Assembly (NCBI GenBank): GCA_019359275.1
Contig: JAHHHP010000031.1
Span: 1 to 59,084 of the forward strand
Direction: 5' to 3'
DNA: 59,084 nucleotides
DNA from: Myxacorys chilensis ATA2-1-KO14
Lineage (GTDB): Bacteria > Cyanobacteriota > Cyanobacteriia > Leptolyngbyales > Leptolyngbyaceae
Under the pieces are notes generated by a model. The model was not told the DNA's origin. It ran no database searches and worked only from the letters and a program-made list of their open reading frames with translations. Below, one piece after another: positions 8,796-16,871 of this stretch (positions within the stretch are counted from its first letter, which is position 1; the number at the start of each line of letters is the position of its first letter). Both the position numbers and the translations under genes were made by a program.

Positions 8796-9125
8796 TCAAC
8801 ATTCTGTCCGTTTCAGATGCTCCTGCCCCCAGCTACAGAGAGGTTCCAACACGGGAATAATACTTCTTCCATAAGCTGTGAATGAGTACTCAACTCTTGG
8901 AGGTATGTCTGATTGAACGTTTCGATTAACGATTTCATCTTTCTCCAGTTCTCGAAGCTGTTGTATCAGCATCTTCTCAGTAATCTCAGGAATTAAGCGT
9001 TTAAGTTCACTAAAACGTTTTGCTCCATCTTTCAAATGCCATAAAATCAAGAGTTTCCATTTGCCACCCAAAACCTTTAGTGTAGTTTGCACGAACACGG
9101 TGCCTTCAGGGTGCTCGACTGCCAC
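8796..9125 (-). CDS. HxlR/MarR-like winged-helix transcriptional regulator
   Basis: A 109-residue regulator with the HxlR hallmark VLGGKWKLLILWHLKDGAKRF (split here only by reading) followed by the recognition-helix region and the wing at RNVQSDIPPRVEYSFT. Members are dimeric and often sense aldehydes, quinones or other electrophiles. The start is a GTG at 9125 preceded by GAGGAGG. It is divergent from a short-chain dehydrogenase gene across 113 bp holding a perfect inverted repeat at 9154-9171, so it probably represses that gene and itself. The N-terminus lacks the sensor cysteine common in quinone-sensing members. Confidence 0.87.
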   Translation of the reverse strand: MAVEHPEGTVFVQTTLKVLGGKWKLLILWHLKDGAKRFSELKRLIPEITEKMLIQQLRELEKDEIVNRNVQSDIPPRVEYSFTAYGRSIIPVLEPLCSWGQEHLKRTEC

Positions 9126-9153
9126 TTGTCTTTCCTCCTCGTCAACTCACCAG

Positions 9154-9175
9154 ACTTACAAAAAAGTAAGTACTT
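9154..9175. promoter_or_regulatory. Candidate HxlR operator
   Basis: ACTTAC at 9154-9159 and GTAAGT at 9166-9171 are perfect inverted halves separated by six A residues. They overlap a second short palindrome, AAGTACTT, at 9168-9175. The site is in the shared upstream region of the divergent regulator and dehydrogenase genes, where an HxlR dimer would be expected to bind. Confidence 0.6.
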
Positions 9176-9238
9176 CCCAAAAAGAAAGCGGAAGCCTATC
9201 CTACTGTAAACGTGTAGTCACAACGAAGGAAACCCAGA

Positions 9239-9988
9239 ATGCAGATTGAAGGTGCAATTGCATTAGTTACAGGAGCAAATGGCGGGATCGGCAAGTACTA
9301 TGTTGAGGCGCTACGAGCGGCAGGCGTCTCTCGGATCTATGCAGGTGCCAGAAATCCAAACGCTCTTGCTAACCTAGCAGCAATTGACTCACAACGAATT
9401 ATCCCGATTTCGCTGGATATTACCGATGAGCAATCCGTAAGTGCTGCTGCTAGCGAGTGCAAAGACGTTAATCTGTTGATTAATAATGCTGGAATTGGGC
9501 TTCTCAAAGGATTCATTTCTGCCACTGACCTTTCCAGTGCGAGAGCAGAAATCGAGGTCAATTATTTTGGCACCCTGACAATGTGCCGTGCCTTTGCTCC
9601 CGTCTTGAAAGCAAACGGTGGAGGCGCGATCGTCAATATGCTGAGTATTTTAGGGAAAGTTAATCTTCCCATGAATGCTTCCTATAGTGCTTCCAAAGCA
9701 GCAGCACTCTTGATGACACAAGGCATTCGGGCTGAATTAGCAGCACAAGGTACACTGGTTACGGGTGTGATGCCTGGAACAGTAGATACTGAAGTCAGCA
9801 AAAACTTTCCTCCGCCTAAAGTTTCGCCAGAAGTTGTCGCACAGGAAGCTTTGCAAGCCGTGATCGACGGAGTTGAGGATATTTATCCTGGAGAACAAGC
9901 CAAGGAGATGGCGGCACAGCTACTCGGAGATCCAAAAGCACTTGAAAAAGCAATGGCGATGATGTTGCCTAACTCAACACAAGGGTAA
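9239..9988 (+). CDS. Short-chain dehydrogenase/reductase
   Basis: A 249-residue classical SDR. The cofactor motif TGANGGIG is at 11-18, NNAG at 82-85, and the catalytic Ser136, Tyr149 and Lys153 (YSASK) are all present. VMPGTVDTE is in the usual PG position after the active site. NADPH preference is hinted at by ARNP after the second strand but is not certain. The substrate is unknown. The gene is divergent from an HxlR regulator, an arrangement typical of inducible carbonyl or quinone detoxification genes. Confidence 0.9.
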   Translation: MQIEGAIALVTGANGGIGKYYVEALRAAGVSRIYAGARNPNALANLAAIDSQRIIPISLDITDEQSVSAAASECKDVNLLINNAGIGLLKGFISATDLSSARAEIEVNYFGTLTMCRAFAPVLKANGGGAIVNMLSILGKVNLPMNASYSASKAAALLMTQGIRAELAAQGTLVTGVMPGTVDTEVSKNFPPPKVSPEVVAQEALQAVIDGVEDIYPGEQAKEMAAQLLGDPKALEKAMAMMLPNSTQG

Positions 9989-10210
9989 AGACAGGAGAAT
10001 GAAGATTGGTATCGTGGGCTGTTGCAAGCCAGTTGTTTTCAAACCTTGGACTGAAAGCACTGCGAGGTTAAGTGACCTGAGAATAAATAAGTCTTGAAAA
10101 GATTGGTACAGAGATAAGGGAATCAAATCGAAACCTGTATTCCTGCCCTATAGCCTTTCTGACTCTTAAGCTATACTGTGAGGCTCGTTCCCCCTTAATA
10201 TTAAATTCTC

Positions 10211-10789
10211 GTGGCTGAACAAAATTCTGACACGCCCGAAGCAGAGCCTCTGACCCGACTGCAAGTTCTCATTGCAATGGGTGTCACGGCAGTTGTTTTA
10301 TTATTTATTGCCAAAGCATGGATTTACTTTGGCTCTGTTACCTTAATCCCCGTTAAATTTTCTTTTGAAGCCGTTCTTCAAGGTATTGCCCTTGGTTTAG
10401 CCATTACTGTTGCAAGTTCTATTACCTATCGCATTTGGGGTGCTTATCGTCGCAGTGCAGATTACTATCTAGAGTTAATTCTCAAGCCGCTCCTATTTCC
10501 CGATCTGATTTGGCTTGGCTTACTGCCCGGACTGAGTGAAGAACTGATTTTTCGAGGCGTCATGCTGCCCGAGTTTGGGTTGAACCTCGAAGGCATTCTA
10601 ATTTCAAGCTTGTGCTTTGGCGTGCTGCACATGAATGGTCTGAAACAATGGGCATACATCGTTTGGGCAACCATCATTGGCATTGCGCTAGGCTATAGCG
10701 CCGTTTGGACGGGAAACCTACTAGTGCCGATTGTGGCGCACGTCTGCACTAACTTTGTTGCAGGATGCGTCTGGAAATTCAGTGATTAG
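10211..10789 (+). CDS. CPBP family intramembrane metalloprotease (Abi/CAAX-like)
   Basis: A 192-residue integral membrane protein with about five helices. The CPBP motifs are complete: Glu110-Glu111 and Arg115 in EELIFRG, His140 in FGVLHMN, and His177 in AHVCTNF. Members are Rce1-like glutamate proteases, with roles in prenyl-protein processing or bacteriocin immunity; the substrate here is unknown. The start is a GTG at 10211. The N-terminal ~15 residues are acidic and cytoplasmic. No partner gene is apparent. Confidence 0.88.
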   Translation: MAEQNSDTPEAEPLTRLQVLIAMGVTAVVLLFIAKAWIYFGSVTLIPVKFSFEAVLQGIALGLAITVASSITYRIWGAYRRSADYYLELILKPLLFPDLIWLGLLPGLSEELIFRGVMLPEFGLNLEGILISSLCFGVLHMNGLKQWAYIVWATIIGIALGYSAVWTGNLLVPIVAHVCTNFVAGCVWKFSD

Positions 10790-10854
10790 CGCAAAGTGCA
10801 ATACAGCCATAGCAGATGTCAGGCTTGGAGTTAAACCCTTTCCTTAAAACGCCT

Positions 10855-11016
10855 TCACAGCATCGTGGGCAAAGCAGAGATGGCAGATGCAACCCCAACC
10901 CACAGCACAAACCGCTCAAGATCAAATTCGTCGAGGGCATTTCTGATCTCGAACATGACGCTAATCATCGCGACCAAAACGCAGGGCAGGATGAGTGTGT
11001 AGCTGAGGGTGGGCAT
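10855..11016 (-). CDS. Small membrane protein
   Basis: A 53-residue protein starting MPTLSYTLILPCVLVAM, with one hydrophobic helix at about 6-22 and a second at about 37-50, separated by a charged segment (EIRNALDEFDLER). The start is backed by GAGG about nine bases upstream on the minus strand. It lies 3' of the ArsA-like gene on the same strand, 100 bp after its stop. No named family is recognised; size and topology fit a two-helix membrane microprotein. A longer frame from 11094 is possible but lacks a ribosome site. Confidence 0.55.
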   Translation of the reverse strand: MPTLSYTLILPCVLVAMISVMFEIRNALDEFDLERFVLWVGVASAISALPTML

Positions 11017-11115
11017 AGATGTATCCTCGATTGCATTGTTAATTGCATTGTTGCCATGATGCGATATACCCCGCTCATGAAAACTCTCTCGCAAGTCGAG
11101 TGTTTTTTGCCGTCT

Positions 11116-13086
11116 CTAGTCAATTTTTCCATCCTCATTTTGAACATCCTCATTTTGGAAAAGTAAGGACGCTGCGATCGCGATTTGGCTGAAGGGCGTG
11201 TTTCCTTTAATATGATGCATTCCGCTGATCGCTCTTGGCAGCATGGGCAGACTGACGACGGTCTGTTGAGGAAAAAGCTGAGGATCGAATGCGTGTTCTG
11301 GCTCGAATCGATTATTCACAATGTAGCGCTGAGAAATACCCATCCCTTTCAATGATTCGGTTAATCGTTGTGTTTCTGCCAAAATCGCTGATCGCGCCTG
11401 ACAAACGCCGATAAATTCTGTATATTGTGGGTCTTGTAATTTCTTCTGAGCCTGCATCACGCGCTGTCGCAATGTTCTTAAGCGCCCCATCAGTTCGGTT
11501 CGTCCTAAAACATTTTGGTATTTAATCCAAAGCTTGAAAATCCAAGCCAACCAATCGCCTAATGCAGTGGGCATCTCCAGAAAGCGCAGCAGATGACCCG
11601 TTGGAGCAGTATCTAAAATTACGAGGTCTTGCGATCCCGATTCAAGCAGTTCCATCACTGCGATCAGCGACAGCATTTCATCAATTCCGGGTAAGGATTG
11701 AGAGACAATTCTGCGCCATGCTTCCGGGCTATAAGCAACTCGTAACGTTGTGTCGGCAGTATTTGATTCGCCGCTCATCATCTCGGCAAGCTCCCACAAA
11801 TAGTCTTCTCGAAACTGATCGAGGACTTGCTTCGCGTCCATTTCTTGACCACTGAGATTGGCGGTGATGTCAGTGGCGTTATGTTCAAGATGCGTTCCCA
11901 ACGCATCGCCTAAGGAGTGAGCCGGATCAATCGAGATGACGCGAATCTTTTTATCAGGGTGTCGTTGTGCCATACCAAGCGCGATCGCAGCCGCTACGGT
12001 CGTTTTACCCACGCCTCCCTTTCCACCCGTCAAAATCAGCTTCCGTCCTTCTAAGATAAAATCGCTGAATCCCGGCGGAATCGCTTCTGGTAGGCGAGTT
12101 TGAACTTCGATAGAGACCCGTTGAGCGTGAGCCACTTGAATTTGACTCATCACCCGATCGAGCGCTTCCTTGCCAATCGGTTCTTGAGCCTGTTGAGGAA
12201 CAAGCAACGTAGCAGGAACAGTGAATTCTAGAAATTTTTCAATCAGCTTCTGTTGGTCGCTGTAGATATCTGTATCGCTTGAGTTATCTGAAACTTGGTT
12301 GATTAAAAGTCCGCCAACTGGAATGTTGAGGACGTTGAGCGCGCTGAGAAAGCGTTGGGTTTCGAGCAGACTCATCCACTCCGCGATCGCCACCACGAGA
12401 CACGCTGTTCTTGTCTCGTCTTGCAATAATTGCCGACCGTCGCCTAAATCAGACTTCATCTCCAGCAAAAAGTGATCAACCTCATCCGGGGTGTAGCGAC
12501 CTCTAAAAGACTGGCTAATCACTTGATGCTTTTGTTGAAACAGTTCTAGCGCAGACAGAAATTCGTCCAAAAAATCCATCAGACCAAAAAGCGCCAGCGT
12601 ATGACCACTTGGAGCCATATCAACCACAATGCGATCGACGACATTTTCTCTTAGCAAACGCTGAATCTCTAGCACGCCCATTAGTTCATCGAGTCCGGGC
12701 CAACTCAAATCCCAAACGGGCGATAAATCTCCTTTCTCAACAAAGCTGCCCCGCTCAACCAGCAACTCTAGAATTGAGCCATACTTTGCTTTAAAGTCCT
12801 GCAAAAGGTCTGCTGCCGCGATCGCTCTAATGAACAAATTCGGCAAATCCTCAAGCGTGCGAGCCGTGTTGCTCACCTCGACTTGCAAAACATCGCCAAT
12901 TGAATGAGCCGGATCGGTTGAAAGCAGCAGAATGCGTTCAGTAGGAAATTGCTGCGCCCAATGCCGCGCGAACCCACACGCGATCGTCGTTTTACCCACT
13001 CCACCTTTACCACTAAACATGGCCAATTGCAGCGCATCCAACGGCTTCACAGCGCAATCCACCGTCTCAAATCGTTCATTCCTCAT
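11116..13086 (-). CDS. Two-domain ArsA/Get3-like transport-energizing ATPase
   Basis: A 656-residue fusion of two ArsA/Get3-type NTPase domains. Each has the deviant Walker A GKGGVGKT (26-33 and again near 355), a DPAHS switch motif and a DxAPxGH motif (DMAPSGH, DTAPTGH). I see neither the metalloid-binding cysteine triad of arsenite pumps nor the CxxC zinc site of Get3, and no arsB/arsC is nearby. It diverges by 166 bp from a CDC48-like gene that leads into the gas vesicle genes. A Get3-like job of handling hydrophobic client proteins such as GvpA is an attractive inference, not shown. The start is an ATG with GGGAGGG upstream. Confidence 0.85.
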   Translation of the reverse strand: MRNERFETVDCAVKPLDALQLAMFSGKGGVGKTTIACGFARHWAQQFPTERILLLSTDPAHSIGDVLQVEVSNTARTLEDLPNLFIRAIAAADLLQDFKAKYGSILELLVERGSFVEKGDLSPVWDLSWPGLDELMGVLEIQRLLRENVVDRIVVDMAPSGHTLALFGLMDFLDEFLSALELFQQKHQVISQSFRGRYTPDEVDHFLLEMKSDLGDGRQLLQDETRTACLVVAIAEWMSLLETQRFLSALNVLNIPVGGLLINQVSDNSSDTDIYSDQQKLIEKFLEFTVPATLLVPQQAQEPIGKEALDRVMSQIQVAHAQRVSIEVQTRLPEAIPPGFSDFILEGRKLILTGGKGGVGKTTVAAAIALGMAQRHPDKKIRVISIDPAHSLGDALGTHLEHNATDITANLSGQEMDAKQVLDQFREDYLWELAEMMSGESNTADTTLRVAYSPEAWRRIVSQSLPGIDEMLSLIAVMELLESGSQDLVILDTAPTGHLLRFLEMPTALGDWLAWIFKLWIKYQNVLGRTELMGRLRTLRQRVMQAQKKLQDPQYTEFIGVCQARSAILAETQRLTESLKGMGISQRYIVNNRFEPEHAFDPQLFPQQTVVSLPMLPRAISGMHHIKGNTPFSQIAIAASLLFQNEDVQNEDGKID

Positions 13087-13252
13087 GGTCTCATCCCTCC
13101 TTGCGTTAGCGTTGCCGTCAGGCGCGTTCTGCCTGCAAAGCCCATTACCCCAGGTATCCCTGTTTCAGAACTTCGCCTTTGGGCACACTGCTGGATGTAG
13201 TCTTCCCCATCTCGCGAAGAGGCTACACCAACGCACCCTCTGTGGTAAGGCA

Positions 13253-15061
13253 ATGAGTGAATTATTTAAAGGCTTTGAGCAACTGATAGAACTGGCGAAA
13301 GCTTTAGAAGAAAAGGCTGAGAAGGGCGACCTGAAGGCGAATATTCAAATCAATAGCCGCAGTCTCAGTAGTATTCCACGTCAAGGCAGCATTCCTAACG
13401 GAGTCGGGGTCGGTCGAGGAACCCCCCATTCTGGCAGTTCTGAATCCGATCCAATCGTTACGCCTCCGCCTAAAGACAATGCAACTGCTTCTTTAAAGGA
13501 TTTGGGCGGACTAGGCGATGTGTTGAGGGAATTGCGAGAACTGGTCGAACTTCCGTTAAAGCGTCCTGATTTACTAGCAAAACTCGGATTAGAACCCGTT
13601 CGAGGCGTACTGTTGATGGGACCTCCCGGAACCGGAAAGACCTTGACCGCGCGATCGCTCTCCCAAGAATTAGGCGTGAATTACATTGCGATCGCAGGCC
13701 CCGAAATTATGGGCAAGTACTACGGGGAAGCTGAAACCCGTCTGCGCAATGTGTTCGAAAAGGCGGCAAAAGCGGCTCCCTGTATTATATTTATCGACGA
13801 AATTGATAGCCTCGCTCCCGATCGCTCCAAAGTCGAGGGCGAAGTCGAAAAACGGGTCGTCGCTCAACTGCTGACCTTGATGGATGGGTTCGCCCAATCG
13901 ACGGGCGTAATTGTGCTCGCAGCGACGAATCGCCCGGATCATCTCGATCCAGCGTTGCGCCGTCCCGGACGGTTTGATCGCGAAGTGCAATATCGCGTCC
14001 CCGATCGCGCAGGACGATTAGAAATTCTAACGATTCTGACTCGGGCGATGCCATTAGCTCAGAGTGTGCAGTTGGATGCGATCGCAGATCTTAGCGTCGG
14101 CATGGTCGGCGCAGATCTCAAAGCGGTTTGTCAAAAAGCTGCCTATGCTGCTCTGCGTCGCCAAGTTCCTTCTCTAACTGAGCCACTGCCAGACGCGATG
14201 ACCCTAGAGCAATCTGACTTTCTACAGGCGCTCAAAGAAGTGAAGCCATCTGTCTTGCGCTCTGTCGAAGTGGAATCTCCAACTGTGGATTGGGATCAAA
14301 TTGGCGGCTTAGAAGAGATCAAGCGCACCTTACAAGAAGCGGTAGAAGGCGCACTGTTGTATCCCGAACTCTACAAACAAACGGGGGCAAAAGCGCCCCG
14401 TGGCATTCTCCTTTGGGGATTGCCCGGAACGGGAAAAACGCTTTTAGCAAAAGCGGTTGCCTCCCAAGCGCGAGCTAATTTCATTGCGGTAAATGGTTCT
14501 GAATTAATGAGCCGTTGGGTGGGCGCAGCAGAACAGGAAGTTCGCGAGTTGTTTGCAAAAGCCCGTCAAGCCTCTCCCTGTGTCGTCTTCATCGATGAGA
14601 TTGATACCCTAGCGCCAGTGCGCGGGAAATTTAATGGAGATTCGGGTGTGAGTGATCGCGTGGTCGGTCAATTGCTCACCGAACTCGACGGACTAGAAGA
14701 CTGCACCAACGTCCTTCTAATTGCCGCGACTAACCGCCCAGATGCGATCGATCCTGCGTTGTTAAGAGCAGGACGGTTAGACCTGAAACTGGAAGTAGAC
14801 CTACCCAATGAGCAGAGCCGCCTCGATATTTTGCGAGTGCATAACCGCGATCGCCCTTTGCATGACGTTGATCTCTTCGTCTGGGCATCCCAAACCGAAG
14901 GCTGGAATGGTGCAGATCTGGCTCTTCTCAGCAACCAAGCAGCACTGCAAGCCGTCCGTCGCTACCGCGATCAAGGACACGATCTCTCCACAATCTACAT
15001 CACCGTGGATGACTTTACCCTCGCCCATCAAGCGCTGCAAAGCCAGCGCTCATCCAGCTAA
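13253..15061 (+). CDS. CDC48/p97-like double AAA ATPase, gas vesicle locus
   Basis: A 602-residue protein with two AAA modules. D1 has GPPGTGKT at 123-130 and IIFIDEID; D2 has GLPGTGKT at 389-396 and VVFIDEID; both have ATNRPD sensor regions and Arg fingers. Instead of the p97 N domain there are ~80 residues: a charged helix (GFEQLIELAKALEEKAEKG) and a Gly/Ser/Pro linker. From memory, that helix resembles leaders of small proteins in other gas vesicle loci. It probably unfolds or remodels Gvp proteins, by inference from its place just before gvpA. I chose the ATG at 13253; an upstream extension to 12932 would overlap arsA. Confidence 0.85.
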   Translation: MSELFKGFEQLIELAKALEEKAEKGDLKANIQINSRSLSSIPRQGSIPNGVGVGRGTPHSGSSESDPIVTPPPKDNATASLKDLGGLGDVLRELRELVELPLKRPDLLAKLGLEPVRGVLLMGPPGTGKTLTARSLSQELGVNYIAIAGPEIMGKYYGEAETRLRNVFEKAAKAAPCIIFIDEIDSLAPDRSKVEGEVEKRVVAQLLTLMDGFAQSTGVIVLAATNRPDHLDPALRRPGRFDREVQYRVPDRAGRLEILTILTRAMPLAQSVQLDAIADLSVGMVGADLKAVCQKAAYAALRRQVPSLTEPLPDAMTLEQSDFLQALKEVKPSVLRSVEVESPTVDWDQIGGLEEIKRTLQEAVEGALLYPELYKQTGAKAPRGILLWGLPGTGKTLLAKAVASQARANFIAVNGSELMSRWVGAAEQEVRELFAKARQASPCVVFIDEIDTLAPVRGKFNGDSGVSDRVVGQLLTELDGLEDCTNVLLIAATNRPDAIDPALLRAGRLDLKLEVDLPNEQSRLDILRVHNRDRPLHDVDLFVWASQTEGWNGADLALLSNQAALQAVRRYRDQGHDLSTIYITVDDFTLAHQALQSQRSSS

Positions 15062-15087
15062 TCCCTAACCCTTATTCCCCAATTCCT

Positions 15088-15351
15088 ATGTTCTCTCAAG
15101 CCAATACCGATCTCGTTCGTCAACAAGCTCTCGCTGCATTGACGGCTGCGTTTCTCGCTCAAGGTCATCCGGTTGAATATGCTAAGCACATGGCAACCGC
15201 CGCAATTTTTCAGACGGATTTAGAACTGAGAAATGCTCAACTGTCGCGGCTGATTGCTTGGCTTAAGCAAGACTATCCTGCTGTTCATCAGGAGGCAATT
15301 TTGCTGATCGAAACTACTCGTGAAGAATTTGAGCGTCGGGTTCAAGGGTAG
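15088..15351 (+). CDS. Small helical protein of the gas vesicle locus, function unknown
   Basis: An 87-residue, apparently all-helical soluble protein beginning MFSQANTDLVRQQALAAL. It starts 26 bp after the AAA ATPase stop and ends about 300 bp before gvpA, on the same strand. I do not recognise it as any of GvpA, C, F, G, J, K, L, N, V or W. Its alternating acidic and hydrophobic helix pattern would suit a small adaptor, for example for the preceding AAA ATPase. That role is inferred only from position. Confidence 0.65.
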   Translation: MFSQANTDLVRQQALAALTAAFLAQGHPVEYAKHMATAAIFQTDLELRNAQLSRLIAWLKQDYPAVHQEAILLIETTREEFERRVQG

Positions 15352-15384
15352 TACTTTATCAAGTGAAGGATTGAGAGAGATTAC

Positions 15385-15422
15385 TGACCCGCTGCACGAC
15401 GAAAGAGGCCTGCGGCGGGTCA
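15385..15422 (+). promoter_or_regulatory. GC-rich hairpin in the gvpA leader region
   Basis: Arms at 15385-15396 (TGACCCGCTGCA) and 15411-15422 (TGCGGCGGGTCA) pair over 12 positions with one mismatch around a 14-base loop. No T-run follows, so it is not a standard terminator. It sits between the small helical gene and gvpA and could stabilise or separate transcripts. Confidence 0.5.
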
Positions 15423-15657
15423 TCTACATCTATCAATCAAAGACTGACAGCATCGCTCATGCGAATTTCAGGCTACCTAACATTCAGGTCCGTAAATCTG
15501 CGACCTTCTCTCAAGACCCAACGTGTAGGTTCCGTGTTTACGCTAGAAAGTCTCTGTTCCAACCTGTCCACTTTATTAACTACGGAAGCCGAATCTGAAG
15601 CAAGTCTAACGTCCCTATTCGGTAACCCATTAACCAAACTGTTTAAGGAATAACACC

Positions 15658-15876
15658 ATGGCTGTTGAAAAAGTAAACTCTTCTTCTAGCTTGGCAGAAG
15701 TTGTCGATCGCATTCTCGACAAAGGCATCGTGATCGATGCTTGGGTTCGTGTTTCGTTGGTTGGTATCGAACTGCTGGCGATCGAAGCTCGTGTCGTGAT
15801 TGCCTCGGTTGAGACTTACTTGAAGTATGCAGAAGCGGTCGGTTTAACCTCTCAAGCGGCTGTTCCTTCTGCCTAA
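15658..15876 (+). CDS. gvpA: Gas vesicle major structural protein GvpA
   Basis: A 72-residue hydrophobic rib-forming protein of the gas vesicle shell, of nearly invariant family length. [20 protein letters not shown] is followed by the core [20 protein letters not shown] and a conserved helix ending [15 protein letters not shown]. The start is backed by AAGGA nine bases upstream. A 300-bp leader precedes it and a strong terminator hairpin follows within 10 bp, so gvpA is probably made mostly as a short abundant message. A single copy is present here, unlike tandem gvpA in some cyanobacteria. Confidence 0.98.
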   Translation: MAVEKVNSSSSLAEVVDRILDKGIVIDAWVRVSLVGIELLAIEARVVIASVETYLKYAEAVGLTSQAAVPSA

Positions 15877-15882
15877 ACCTTG

Positions 15883-15912
15883 AAACTGGGGAAGTCAATT
15901 CCCCAGTTTTTT
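15883..15912 (+). terminator. Terminator or attenuator between gvpA and gvpC
   Basis: Perfect 11-bp stem (AAACTGGGGAA at 15883-15893 with TTCCCCAGTTT at 15899-15909), five-base loop and a run of six T in total at 15907-15912. It lies just after the gvpA stop, where partial termination would make gvpA message exceed the downstream gvp messages. Confidence 0.88.
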
Positions 15913-15956
15913 CCTTCAACCTTTTCAAAACGTAGATAGGAAGTCTGCTAGTTACA

Positions 15957-16844
15957 ATGGCTTTAAAAACATCCTGGCAACACTTGCGGCAACAACGGCA
16001 ACAACACATCATCCAACGCCGTCAACAGGTCGCTTCAACGTTAGAAAATATTCAAACCTATCGTCAAGAAACCGCCTCTGAGCTTCGCTGCGATCTCAGT
16101 CTGTTTCGAGATAGTTTAATGAGAAACGGCACGGTTTGCCGTCAGGAGCGTCAACGCGATCGCACTGAGTTGCATCATCAGACTCAAACATTTTTACGTC
16201 AAGCCCGCGATCGCAGACAGGTTCAAGCCCAAGAAGGCGCTCAGCAACTCACGGCCTTCGTCATTCAACTCCGATCAGAAACGTCAGAATTTTTAGCGGT
16301 CACTCACGCCAACCGCGAACTAATGGCGCAGCAGTTAGCGTACGATTTAGCGGCATTTCGAGCGGCTTTAGATCAAGCATCAACCCTTCTTCGCCAAAAG
16401 ATTCGAGCCGATATTCAAACGTCCCAAACTGAAACTTCTTTACTGTTAGAAGCAGCACATCAACAGCGAATTGCAACCCGAATTCAGCTTAATCAAGAGT
16501 TGGCCGACGTTGCCGAACAGGAGCAACCTGCGCTCCCAAGCATCGAATCTTCAGAAAGAGCAGATGTCCGTGTAGGGAATGAAAAACAAAGTGCCGAGCA
16601 AATTCAGCCGAGTGCTGCTAAGCCCGCTCCCATACAGCCTGCCCCTGCTGTTTCAGAAGAGCGGCTGCAAGAAGAGCGAATTTTTCAATACATCGATCTC
16701 ATGCAAAGCGTGCGGCTGACCGAGCTTGAGACATCGCTTAGTATGAGTCGATTTCAGGTCGTTGAGGCACTGCGATCGCTGATCCAAAAGGGCATGATTA
16801 CCCAGCGCGATCGCATGTATTGCGTTTCAGAAGAAGTTTATTAA
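15957..16844 (+). CDS. gvpC: Gas vesicle strengthening protein GvpC, with extra C-terminal domain
   Basis: A 295-residue protein. The MALKTSWQHLRQQRQQ start matches cyanobacterial GvpC of Planktothrix type, which binds the outside of GvpA ribs. Residues ~30-180 are an Arg/Gln/Glu-rich amphipathic helix region with degenerate units of about 33 residues, each with an LxxF or FLxxxxxxR pattern. A Pro/Ala/Glu linker (about 190-235) leads to a 56-residue C-terminal domain at 240-295 that closely matches the C-terminus of the neighbouring GvpN. That tail looks like a small winged helix and is not part of classical GvpC. It follows gvpA after a terminator. Confidence 0.85.
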   Translation: MALKTSWQHLRQQRQQHIIQRRQQVASTLENIQTYRQETASELRCDLSLFRDSLMRNGTVCRQERQRDRTELHHQTQTFLRQARDRRQVQAQEGAQQLTAFVIQLRSETSEFLAVTHANRELMAQQLAYDLAAFRAALDQASTLLRQKIRADIQTSQTETSLLLEAAHQQRIATRIQLNQELADVAEQEQPALPSIESSERADVRVGNEKQSAEQIQPSAAKPAPIQPAPAVSEERLQEERIFQYIDLMQSVRLTELETSLSMSRFQVVEALRSLIQKGMITQRDRMYCVSEEVY

Positions 16845-16871
16845 GGTCGTTTGTTTTAGGAATTACTCACT

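Noticed and set aside
10816..11166. 116-codon plus-strand frame
   Set aside because: It lies antisense to the better supported two-helix membrane protein and the end of the ArsA-like gene.
11116..13086. Arsenic resistance role for the ArsA-like ATPase
   Set aside because: No arsB, arsC, arsR or arsD nearby and no metalloid-binding cysteine set visible.
12932..13252. N-terminal extension of the CDC48-like gene
   Set aside because: It would overlap the divergent ArsA-like gene start and lacks protein-like composition; the ATG at 13253 fits the helix that follows.
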